This document shows positions 15,893-24,023 of a stretch of 64,000 bases of DNA, piece by piece. Origin of the DNA: Xylanibacter caecicola (GTDB taxonomy: Bacteria > Bacteroidota > Bacteroidia > Bacteroidales > Bacteroidaceae); the NCBI RefSeq assembly GCF_013166515.1, contig NZ_JABKKJ010000001.1, forward strand, positions 310,001 through 374,000, given 5' to 3'. A model generated the notes under the pieces. It had not been told where the DNA came from and searched no databases. It saw nothing but the letters and a program-made list of their open reading frames with translations. The position numbers and the translations under genes were made by a program. Within the stretch, counting starts at the first letter, position 1; each line of letters opens with the position of its first letter.

Positions 15893-17230
15893 TTATACCA
15901 CGCCTTGTGCCATCATGGCGTTTGCAACCTTCATGAAGCCGGCAATGTTGGCACCCTTTACATAGTCGATGTAGCCGTCTTCTTCCGTTCCGAACTTCAC
16001 GCACTGCTCGTGTATGGAGTGCATGATGTAGTGAAGTTTCTCGTCCACTTCCTTCTCGCTCCATGTAAGGCGCATCGAGTTCTGTGTCATTTCGAGTCCG
16101 GATGTCGCCACTCCGCCTGCGTTTACAGCCTTGCCGGGAGCGAAGAGCATCTTGGCGTTAACGAATTTCTCCACTGCTTCGGCGGTGCAGCCCATGTTCG
16201 AGACTTCGGCAACGCACAGCGGGCTGTTTGCAAGCAGCATGTCTGCATCCTCGCCGTTAAGCTCATTCTGTGTTGCACATGGCAGTGCTATGTCACATTT
16301 CACCTCCCACGGCTTCTTGCCTGCAACGAATTTAGCACCCGGGAACTCCTCTACGTATGGTTCGCAGATGTCGTTTCCGCTTGCGCGAAGCTCAAGCATA
16401 TAGTCGATCTTCTCGCCGCTTATGCCGTCGGGATCGTATATGTAGCCGTCCGGACCGGATATTGTTATGACTTTAGCGCCAAGTTCTGTCGCCTTTGTCG
16501 CTGCTCCCCATGCCACGTTTCCGAAGCCGCTTATCGCAACGGTCTTGCCCTTTATGTCGATGCCATGTGTCTGAAGCATCTCGTTAACGAAGTACAATGC
16601 ACCGAAACCGGTAGCCTCCGGACGTATGCGTGAGCCTCCCCATTCGAGTCCCTTGCCCGTAAGCACGCCGTGCCACTGGTGCTTCAGTTTCTTGTACATG
16701 CCGAAGAGATAACCTATTTCACGGCCTCCGACGCCGATGTCGCCTGCCGGAACGTCTTCGTCCGGACCTATATGGCGGTACAGTTCGGTCATGAAAGCCT
16801 GGCAGAAGCGCATGATTTCAGCATCGCTGCGTCCGCGGATAGAGAAGTCGGCGCCACCCTTGCCACCGCCCATGGGCAGTGTTGTGAGCGCGTTTTTGAA
16901 TGTCTGTTCAAATCCGAGGAACTTAAGTATTGAAAGGTTTACCGACGGGTGGAAGCGCAGACCGCCTTTATACGGACCTATCGCACTGTTGAACTGCACG
17001 CGGTAACCAAGGTTTACGTGCACTTCGCCACGGTCGTCGACCCATGGAACGCGGAATGTTACGATGCGTTCGGGTTCTACGATGCGCTCGATAATCTTTG
17101 CTTTCTCAAACTCAGGATGCTTGTTGTACACATCCTTTACGGAAATAAGCACTTCTCTGACAGCTTGCAGATACTCTGCCTCACCCGGATGTCTCTTCTC
17201 CAGGTCGACCATAATTTTCTCAACATCCAT
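15893..17230 (-). CDS. gdhA: NADP-dependent glutamate dehydrogenase
   Basis: The protein has 445 residues, the usual size of the hexameric small-subunit family. It interconverts 2-oxoglutarate plus ammonia with glutamate in the cytoplasm, the main ammonia assimilation route in Bacteroidales. The catalytic segments are intact: 'GPYKGGLRFHPSVNLS' (substrate-binding Lys near 88) and 'PMGGGKGGADF' (catalytic Lys near 124). A Rossmann domain follows at ~230-370 ('VAISGFGNVAWGAATK'). It is monocistronic, with its own promoter and terminator. NADP specificity is inferred from family similarity, not from a tested residue. Confidence 0.95.
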   Translation of the reverse strand: MDVEKIMVDLEKRHPGEAEYLQAVREVLISVKDVYNKHPEFEKAKIIERIVEPERIVTFRVPWVDDRGEVHVNLGYRVQFNSAIGPYKGGLRFHPSVNLSILKFLGFEQTFKNALTTLPMGGGKGGADFSIRGRSDAEIMRFCQAFMTELYRHIGPDEDVPAGDIGVGGREIGYLFGMYKKLKHQWHGVLTGKGLEWGGSRIRPEATGFGALYFVNEMLQTHGIDIKGKTVAISGFGNVAWGAATKATELGAKVITISGPDGYIYDPDGISGEKIDYMLELRASGNDICEPYVEEFPGAKFVAGKKPWEVKCDIALPCATQNELNGEDADMLLANSPLCVAEVSNMGCTAEAVEKFVNAKMLFAPGKAVNAGGVATSGLEMTQNSMRLTWSEKEVDEKLHYIMHSIHEQCVKFGTEEDGYIDYVKGANIAGFMKVANAMMAQGVV

Positions 17231-17277
17231 AGTAGTATATTTAAAAGTTGAACTGACAGTTTGTAATAACTATATCA

Positions 17278-17309
17278 CAAAAGTATGGAATTTTATTGTA
17301 ACGACCAAA
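17278..17309 (-). promoter_or_regulatory. gdhA promoter
   Basis: On the minus strand TTTG (17306-17309), a 20-bp spacer and TACTTTTG (17278-17285) match the Bacteroidetes consensus. The -33 box overlaps the left edge of the metY terminator, so the two sites are packed with no free space. Confidence 0.75.
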
Positions 17310-17341
17310 AAAAGCAGGACGTTTTTATCGCGTCCTGCTTT
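17307..17341 (-). terminator. metY terminator
   Basis: AAAGCAGGACG pairs with CGTCCTGCTTT (11 bp). On the minus strand it is followed by TTTT. It starts 28 bp after the metY stop codon. Confidence 0.9.
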
Positions 17342-17368
17342 CTTTATGATATTACGGATGATATTCTG

Positions 17369-18661
17369 TTATTTTTGTACCGACTTGTCGAGCGCCTGTC
17401 GGAGGTCGGCTATTATGTCGTCCACGTCTTCTATGCCGACGGAAAGGCGTATCAGGTCGGGGGCTATGCCTGCTTCCTTGAGCTGTTCATCGGTCAGCTG
17501 GCGGTGCGTATGGCTTGCCGGATGCAGTACACAGGTGCGTGCGTCTGCCACGTGGGTTACTATGTTTATCATCTTAAGCGAGTCCATGAACCTTATTGCA
17601 GTGTCGCGGTCGCCCTTCAATCCCAATGACATCACTCCGCATGAGCCTTCTGGAAGATATTTCTGTCCCAGTTCGTAAGCCTTGTCGCCCTTCAGTCCGC
17701 AGTAGTGAACCCATGCCACGTGTTCGTTTTCTTGCAGAAACTCTGCCACTGCCTGTGCATTGCGGCAGTGTTGAGGCATGCGAAGGTGCAGCGTTTCCAG
17801 ACCGAGATTGAGCAGGAATGCGTTCTGCGGGCTTTGTATGGAGCCGAGGTCGCGCATCAGCTGGGCAACCAGTTTGGTGGTATATGCCATCTTTCCGAAG
17901 GCTTTTGTGTATGTCAGCCCGTGGTAAGACTCGTCCGGTGTCGTCAGTCCGGGGAACTTTCCGGCATGCGCTTCCCAGTCGAAGTTGCCACTGTCTACCA
18001 CAACTCCGCCTACAGCCGTTGCATGTCCGTCCATGTATTTTGTGGTGGAGTGTGTCACGATGTCACATCCCCACTCGAACGGACGGCAGTTTATAGGCGT
18101 GGCAAAGGTGTTGTCTATGATCAGCGGAACACCGTTGCCGTGTGCTATGCGCGCGAACTTCTCGATGTCGAGCACATTGCATCCCGGGTTTGAGATGGTC
18201 TCTCCGAACATCGCCTTCGTGTTGGGGCGGAAAGCCTTCTGTATCTCTTCCTCCGGCGCATCGGGATTGACAAAGGTGCATTCTATGCCCAGTTTCTTCA
18301 GTGTGACACCGAAGAGGTTGTATGTACCGCCGTATATCTCGTTGGAAGTTACGATGTGGTCTCCTGCCGAACAGATGTTGAAGATTGCGTAGAAGTTTGC
18401 CGCCTGTCCCGATGATGTCAGCGTTGCCCCCACGCCACCTTCAAGGTCGGCTATCTTTTGTGCCACGGCATCGTTGGTGGGGTTCTGCAAGCGTGTGTAG
18501 AAATATCCCGTTGCTTCAAGGTCGAACAGCTTTGCCATTTCCTCGCTGTCGTCATATTTGAATGTCGTGCTCTGTATGATGGGCAGTACGCGCGGTTCTC
18601 CGTTCTTCGGCTTCCACCCTCCTTGTACGCAAAGTGTGCCTCTTTTCAGTTTATTTTCCAT
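17369..18661 (-). CDS. metY: O-acetylhomoserine sulfhydrylase
   Basis: The protein has 430 residues when started at ATG 18661. A longer frame reaches 18757, but its extra 32 residues overlap the upstream protease gene and look non-coding. The enzyme is a PLP-dependent Cys/Met-metabolism protein that makes homocysteine from O-acetylhomoserine and sulfide. The PLP-lysine motif 'HSTTKYMDGHATAVGG' lies near 205-220, and 'SSGQAANFYAIFNICSAGDH' is the phosphate-binding region. The length favours MetY over the ~390-residue MetB/MetC enzymes. It starts only 5 bp after the C10 protease stop, so it is probably the last gene of a three-gene transcript. Confidence 0.9.
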   Translation of the reverse strand: MENKLKRGTLCVQGGWKPKNGEPRVLPIIQSTTFKYDDSEEMAKLFDLEATGYFYTRLQNPTNDAVAQKIADLEGGVGATLTSSGQAANFYAIFNICSAGDHIVTSNEIYGGTYNLFGVTLKKLGIECTFVNPDAPEEEIQKAFRPNTKAMFGETISNPGCNVLDIEKFARIAHGNGVPLIIDNTFATPINCRPFEWGCDIVTHSTTKYMDGHATAVGGVVVDSGNFDWEAHAGKFPGLTTPDESYHGLTYTKAFGKMAYTTKLVAQLMRDLGSIQSPQNAFLLNLGLETLHLRMPQHCRNAQAVAEFLQENEHVAWVHYCGLKGDKAYELGQKYLPEGSCGVMSLGLKGDRDTAIRFMDSLKMINIVTHVADARTCVLHPASHTHRQLTDEQLKEAGIAPDLIRLSVGIEDVDDIIADLRQALDKSVQK

Positions 18662-18666
18662 GTCAG

Positions 18667-21522
18667 TTATTTTATAAATTTGTTGTTGAATGTTCCCCTG
18701 TCGGTGTATATGCGTGCTATGTACATGCCGTGCCCCAATGTATTTGCCGGTATACAATTGCCTTTTATGTTACCTGCGGACAGTACACACTGTCCGTTTG
18801 CACCGAACACCTCCACCTTATTAATATTATATCCCTTGCCGTTGCATATCTGCAACATGCCGTCGCCGTATGCCACCGATATGTTTCCGTTGCTTTCGTT
18901 GCCTGCCGTAATGTCGGTTATGCCCGTCGGACGCTCTTTCACGGCGAACAGCTTGTAGCAGTTGCGGTATGAACCTACGGTGCCTTCCTTGCCGCCCTGT
19001 TTTGCTTCAACGAGTATTACATACTCTCCGGGAGCTACGGCAGGACTGCGGTATGTGAAGTTTATGGTCTTCGTTTCGCCCGCGTTTATTGTCTGCGAAC
19101 CCATGTATATAATCTCGCCGTTGGTTATGGTGTGTTGTCTTGCCCTTATATATACGGTGCCGATGAACTTCTGCGGAGCTTGCAACGTGATGCTACCGGT
19201 CGCGTTCTCACCTTTATATATAATGTCCGGGAAATTTAACGATACGGCGTTTACCAACACGTCGGATGTGTTTTCGCCTACTGTCATTGTCTCCGTGCAT
19301 GCTTCAGCCACGGCGTCGGTTGTTGTATTGCCGTCTTCCGTAGTGTATTTTACATCCACACGATATGTCCCCGGGTCTACCGGGAGCTTACGGTAGAACG
19401 TTCCGGTTACCGCTTCTCCTTGTCCCACCTCAAGGTTCTTTTGCTGGAAGAGATAAGAGTTCTCGGGCTTGTTTACGTCCGTGAGCCATGTTGTCATGCC
19501 CACCTTGCCTGCCGCGGCATAGTTGCGCGCGTTCAAGGCAATGGTCACGTTGTCGCCCTGAAGTATGTCCGTGTCTGTGGCGTTGCGCCATAGGGCGTTC
19601 TGCGTCATGCGCATTACCGGTACTGCCGACGGCGGAAGGACGGTTATTATGCCCTCGTCTCCCTCTGCGAGTTTGAACGGGTGGTCTCTGTGTCCGTCTT
19701 CAAACAGTGTGATATGGTATGTGCCTTCGGGCATGGAAGAGTCAAGGTTTATAAGAAAATCAATGCTTTCGGTGCTTTCGTTGTACACGTTTGCATAGTT
19801 GCTGTATGCCCATTCTTTCTCCGCATTGTCCTCCGGAACGAACACCATTGTTATCCGTTTCAGGTCGAAGTTGCTGCTGTTGTTGCGCAACTTCATGCGG
19901 AACAGCGCGCTTCCTTGTGCATATACGTCACCGTCGGGCGTCAGAGGGGTGAGCATAGACACGTCCGGATGCGTGGCATTGTCGTTGTCTGTCGTTATCA
20001 CACCGTTCTTTACAGTGGCTTTAACCGCGCCGCGGCTGCTGTTCTCGTGTCTTATTGTCTGCCAGTCAGCCTCTGCCGATTCACGAAAGACAAGTATTAT
20101 GTCATACTCTCCGTCGGCAACAGACGTGCCGGTGTTGGTCGAAATTCCTTTTATTGTAAACAGCGGAATGGATGAAGAACCTCTGTTCTTGCCGTAACCG
20201 TCCATGTGCAGGCTTTCGACATGCAGCATCTTTACGGTCGTTCCGCCTTTTGTAAGTGCTACGCCCACTTCTCCGTCGAAAGGTTTGGTGTCGTAGTTCG
20301 ACAGGTTGGTCATAAGCATAAAGTCCGTACCGAAATAAGAACAATATACCGAACTGCTGTACAACGGGCGACAGAAACCGTTGTTCGTGCCCGTTGCCGG
20401 CTGTATGCCCGTTATTATTTCCTGGTCGCGGTTGTATCCGCCTGTGCCTCCTCCCACGCCGAGTTCGCTCGGATTGAGGTGGTTTACAAGGAAGTAGCCG
20501 TTGCTGCGACCGTACCATCCCCAGTTGATATGCACATAACCCTCCGAGTCGTAGCCGTCGCACACAAAGGCATGTCCGCCCGTTCCGGTGTCGCTCGTCG
20601 CACCATAATACACCGGTCTGCCGGCATCAAGCTCGCCCTTTATCAGTTCCAGCCACTCGCTGCTGCTGTAATAAGCACGTTTGCGCATCACTGTCGCACC
20701 GTCGTATCCGAAATAATCGCGCAGAGCACCCGGCACAAGCATAGACAATGCACCGCTGCCTTCAGGCAAATAGTCCATTTCCACGGCTATGCCGAAGTTT
20801 GCCGCAAGTGTCGCCGCGGCATCTGTCTGACTTGGCGTCGCACCCGTTTCGGGGTAGAAAGGCAGCATGTTGTTCCAGTCGTACACCGTGCTGCCGAAGT
20901 CGGCTGCCAGCTCCTTACCGTTCCATGTGTAGCTCTTGTTCCCCGTGCCGCGCTGCGGATAATTATGGTATTTCATTATCTGTGTCGCCGCCGTTGCCAC
21001 GCATCCCACGTAGTAGTGCTTTGCGGTGCCGCCCGATGTGTATGTGGGGCACTTCTCATTGAACGGATAGTCCTGTCCCCAGTTTATATCTCCCAACAGC
21101 GGATCCACTACCACGGTGCCCTGTCGAGACGTGCCGGCGGTCTGCGGGGCGCCTGCCCGGGCGCAGTGCTCCACATATATTTCGTTCAACTTTAGCCATT
21201 CTGCCATGTTTGCGGGAATGTCTTTAGAATTGAAACAGCCCGTATCGGCATATCCCAGTACGGGAACCGCATTGTCATCGCCCGCCACCACGACGAAGCC
21301 TTCGTCGCTGCCGATGTTGAACACGTACAGTTTTTCGTTGTCCTTTGCCTGTGCTTTGGCACCCTTGCGTACCGGAATACATTTAAGCGATGCAGTTGTA
21401 CTGCATCGCTTGTTCATGAAATCCTTTGCCAATGCCTCTGCCCGGTTCCTGCCTATAGGACCGGCTATTGCCGAAACGATACCGAGAGCGAGGCATGACA
21501 AAGATAATATGTATCTTTTCAT
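18667..21522 (-). CDS. Streptopain-like C10 cysteine protease with T9SS tail
   Basis: The protein has 951 residues. A signal peptide (about 1-20, 'CLALGIVSAIAG') and an inhibitory propeptide (~25-110) precede the papain-fold C10 domain (~140-350). Catalytic Cys is 174 in 'YYVGCVATAATQIMKYH'. Catalytic His is 317 in 'GTGGHAFVCDGYD', with the supporting 'INWGWYG' loop at ~332-338. This is the SpeB/interpain family. About 450 residues of Ig-like beta-sandwich repeats follow. The C-terminus ('TLGHGMYIARIYTDRGTFNNKFIK' region) is a T9SS sorting tail. It would degrade host or dietary proteins outside the cell. It lies 11 bp after the FN3 protein gene. Confidence 0.93.
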   Translation of the reverse strand: MKRYILSLSCLALGIVSAIAGPIGRNRAEALAKDFMNKRCSTTASLKCIPVRKGAKAQAKDNEKLYVFNIGSDEGFVVVAGDDNAVPVLGYADTGCFNSKDIPANMAEWLKLNEIYVEHCARAGAPQTAGTSRQGTVVVDPLLGDINWGQDYPFNEKCPTYTSGGTAKHYYVGCVATAATQIMKYHNYPQRGTGNKSYTWNGKELAADFGSTVYDWNNMLPFYPETGATPSQTDAAATLAANFGIAVEMDYLPEGSGALSMLVPGALRDYFGYDGATVMRKRAYYSSSEWLELIKGELDAGRPVYYGATSDTGTGGHAFVCDGYDSEGYVHINWGWYGRSNGYFLVNHLNPSELGVGGGTGGYNRDQEIITGIQPATGTNNGFCRPLYSSSVYCSYFGTDFMLMTNLSNYDTKPFDGEVGVALTKGGTTVKMLHVESLHMDGYGKNRGSSSIPLFTIKGISTNTGTSVADGEYDIILVFRESAEADWQTIRHENSSRGAVKATVKNGVITTDNDNATHPDVSMLTPLTPDGDVYAQGSALFRMKLRNNSSNFDLKRITMVFVPEDNAEKEWAYSNYANVYNESTESIDFLINLDSSMPEGTYHITLFEDGHRDHPFKLAEGDEGIITVLPPSAVPVMRMTQNALWRNATDTDILQGDNVTIALNARNYAAAGKVGMTTWLTDVNKPENSYLFQQKNLEVGQGEAVTGTFYRKLPVDPGTYRVDVKYTTEDGNTTTDAVAEACTETMTVGENTSDVLVNAVSLNFPDIIYKGENATGSITLQAPQKFIGTVYIRARQHTITNGEIIYMGSQTINAGETKTINFTYRSPAVAPGEYVILVEAKQGGKEGTVGSYRNCYKLFAVKERPTGITDITAGNESNGNISVAYGDGMLQICNGKGYNINKVEVFGANGQCVLSAGNIKGNCIPANTLGHGMYIARIYTDRGTFNNKFIK

Positions 21523-21533
21523 AAGTGCTTATG

Positions 21534-23393
21534 TTAGCGAATTACAACCTTGTAGCTCTTGTCTCCGGCTCTTACTATAGCCGCACCGCGTGCCATGCCG
21601 ATGTTGTTGTTGCCCTTGTTGCCCTTTACGCTCTTTATCAGACGTCCGTCCATGCCGTACACATAGATTGTCGTTTCGGTTCCGAGCGTTACGCTTACGC
21701 CTCCGTCTACGATGCGCAGTGTTGTATCATTGATGTCGTTTTCGGTGCCGTTGATTGCCGAAGGAGTCAGCTTTACCTCTACGGCATTCGACGGGGCAGA
21801 GCCGAGCAGGTCTATTTCGCCGCTTACAACCGTGCGCACGTATGCTGTCACCTGATATGAGTAGCTTGTGTTTTCGTCAAGAGTTACGCTGAAATCCGTA
21901 GATGTCTTGTCGCCTTCCACCTCTCTTGTCTCGACAAGCGATGTGTACTTGTCGCCTGCTTTCAGTGTTGTTGTGACATACATATAGTCTACGAACAGTT
22001 TCTTTTCTCCACCGTACACAATTTCAATATAGCTCTCGGCTGTGCCTTTTGTGAATTCTACTGTATATTCCTTGAAGCCCTCTTCCAAAGTCACGGTCTT
22101 TGTTTCTGCCGCTGTCTCTTCATTGCCGTTGTAGAGATTTATGGTTACCTCATATCCTGCATTATATTTTCCGTAAGCGCCTTCTGCCATATTTATTGTC
22201 AGTTTGCCTGCGCCGTTGTTGGCGGTAAAGTCGAGTGCCGGTGTCGTAATGCTTCCCGGACCGCTGAAAGGTGCTATACCCATGTATCCTTTTGCGAAGC
22301 AATGACTTACGCCATACCATCCCGGAACAGTCGTATAGGCATCAAGATATTCCTGTGTCTTGCCGTATTCCACAGTACCTGTAAGCGAACCGATGGTTAC
22401 TCCCGAGAAGTCTTCATCGAGTATTCTCTTCTCTGTTGTTTCAGCCATTGTTTCTGTCTTGAACAGCAGAACATCGTACTTGGCAGCCTTTGCCACAGCC
22501 TCCCAGTTTGCCGTAAAGCCGTTTGCCGTAACGTTTGTGGCGGCAATTGCCTTTGGAGCGTCCACGCTTGATATCACTTCAACCACTTCTATCTCGTTAG
22601 AGTAGTCGGATATATTCTCGCCTTTCTTTGTGCGAACGGTATAGTAATAGGTCTTTCCTTCCTCAAGTCCTTCAACTCTCTTAGAGGTAGTGGTTACCTC
22701 GTCGTCTTTAAGAAGATATTCTTTTTCATCGGTACCGTCTGCCTTTGTATACACGTCAAGCAGATAAGCCGTTGCACCTGAAATTCTGTCCCATTTAGCT
22801 GTAAACGATGTGGCGGTTGCATCTTCAGGCTGTTTTGCCGTAGTAGGAGCTACAAATTTGTCGCTCATTTCAACCTTAATGTTGTCTATAAGTATGCCTT
22901 CGAAGATTAGCAGCGGCGATATTTTCAATCCGTATGTACTTGATGCGGATGCACTGTATATTGTTATGGTGTGCCAATTGTCGTCGGCAAGTTCTGTCTG
23001 TTGGTTTATGTATGGGCTGTATGTGCTCCCCATGCTCACCGTAACAATTCCGCCATACGATGCACGGCTCTTTACATCCAGCGTTATCTTTATCGTCTTG
23101 CCGTAACTGTAGCCCGACAGTCTCGCTGTCTCAATGTTTCCGCCATCACCAATCAGAAGTGCTCCTCCTGCTTCGTAGACCTTTGAGCCTTTCCACCCGG
23201 AGAGAGTGGTGGCGAGTTTGCCGCTGTAAGTTGGCGTACTGATATCTGTTGTTGCCGGTGCATCCACCGTTCCTTCCGTAAAGGCATCGAACTTCTCGTC
23301 CAATAAAACCGTTACGTCTGCATCCTGGGCAAACGACATGCAAGTGCAGAACATAAATAATACTAATGAACCAAGTAACTTTTTCGTATTCAT
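21534..23393 (-). CDS. Secreted FN3-domain protein with T9SS tail
   Basis: The protein has 619 residues with a signal peptide ending 'MSFAQ' (about residue 22). Two jelly-roll-like sugar- or protein-binding regions (~25-175 and ~315-460) alternate with two FN3 domains (~180-275 and ~280-310 continuing at 470-540). FN3 signatures are 'ATSFTAKWDRISGATAYLLDV' and 'GKTYYYTVRTKKG'. The C-terminal ~60 residues, with 'TTIYVYGMDGRLIKS', are a T9SS tail. No catalytic motif is seen. It heads a transcript with the C10 protease and metY, so it may help the protease to bind its target; this is inference. Confidence 0.75.
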   Translation of the reverse strand: MNTKKLLGSLVLFMFCTCMSFAQDADVTVLLDEKFDAFTEGTVDAPATTDISTPTYSGKLATTLSGWKGSKVYEAGGALLIGDGGNIETARLSGYSYGKTIKITLDVKSRASYGGIVTVSMGSTYSPYINQQTELADDNWHTITIYSASASSTYGLKISPLLIFEGILIDNIKVEMSDKFVAPTTAKQPEDATATSFTAKWDRISGATAYLLDVYTKADGTDEKEYLLKDDEVTTTSKRVEGLEEGKTYYYTVRTKKGENISDYSNEIEVVEVISSVDAPKAIAATNVTANGFTANWEAVAKAAKYDVLLFKTETMAETTEKRILDEDFSGVTIGSLTGTVEYGKTQEYLDAYTTVPGWYGVSHCFAKGYMGIAPFSGPGSITTPALDFTANNGAGKLTINMAEGAYGKYNAGYEVTINLYNGNEETAAETKTVTLEEGFKEYTVEFTKGTAESYIEIVYGGEKKLFVDYMYVTTTLKAGDKYTSLVETREVEGDKTSTDFSVTLDENTSYSYQVTAYVRTVVSGEIDLLGSAPSNAVEVKLTPSAINGTENDINDTTLRIVDGGVSVTLGTETTIYVYGMDGRLIKSVKGNKGNNNIGMARGAAIVRAGDKSYKVVIR

Positions 23394-23501
23394 AAATGAT
23401 TTTCTTAAGAATGATGTGTAAATGTTTATTTCTCTCTATTTATATTGACGGGGTGGAAACGGATGTTCCTGCGTCCTGTCCGTATTGCAAGTATCCATTT
23501 G

Positions 23502-23509
23502 CAAATATA
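23502..23509 (-). promoter_or_regulatory. Candidate -7 box (TATATTTG) of the FN3-protease-metY unit
   Basis: The minus strand reads TATATTTG about 109 bp upstream of the FN3 start codon. It is the only good box upstream of the three closely packed genes. Confidence 0.5.
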
Positions 23510-23955
23510 AAGATAAAATTTTGTACGGCAAAATCAATGAATGTTAATATTGTGTCCTGATTGTCTTTGTGATACTGAAAAGCTGAAAACAGTTTACTTC
23601 ATGATATTTGTGAAATAGCATGTAAGGTGTCTTTGGCACGGTTTTCTGCCGTTGTTTTGCGGCATGGCGGGCGTGTGTCGGCTGGTATTTCCGAGTGTCT
23701 TAATTCAGAATTCCCACCAATACCATATCGCTTTTCTTGCATATTGCAACGTTTTGATTGTCAGAATGTTACCGTTTGCGTTCTAAAAGGACACCTTTCA
23801 GCCTCTGATATGCCGCCTTTTAGAGCCTGAAAGGGCACCTTTTGCAAGCCGAAAAGCCATCTTTTGGAAAACGACCGTCGGTGTGCTGTTTTATAATGTG
23901 CAAAATATAGCGCGTTTTTATTAAATCTTTGTTGATGTGTCTCGCCGTTTTATCT
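23510..23955. other. Divergent intergenic region with palindromic mosaic
   Basis: About 450 bp without a gene. At 23783-23834 four blocks interleave: CTAAAAGG, CCTTTCAG, CCTTTTAG, CTGAAAGG. The first pairs with the third and the second with the fourth, an H-type pseudoknot order. It resembles other palindrome-rich gaps in this genome. Confidence 0.6.
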
Positions 23956-23963
23956 TATCTTTG
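23956..23963 (+). promoter_or_regulatory. -7 box (TATCTTTG) of the receiver-PPDK gene
   Basis: TATCTTTG lies 5 bp before the 33-bp leader element, so the transcript would begin within or next to the dyad. Confidence 0.65.
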
Positions 23964-23968
23964 CATAA

Positions 23969-24001
23969 TCAAGCAAGCTTGATTGCGCTCGGCTTGCATT
24001 A
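23969..24001 (+). promoter_or_regulatory. 33-bp leader element, copy 2
   Basis: The dyad TCAAGC-AA-GCTTGA (23969-23982) is followed by TTGCGCTCGGCTTGCATTA (23983-24001). Compared with copy 1 (12953-12985), position 2 of the left half and its partner in the right half both changed (G/C to C/G). The symmetry is therefore kept. The spacing from TCTTTG is identical in both copies. Confidence 0.7.
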
Positions 24002-24023
24002 CCTTTTCATAGTCCTATTAAAA

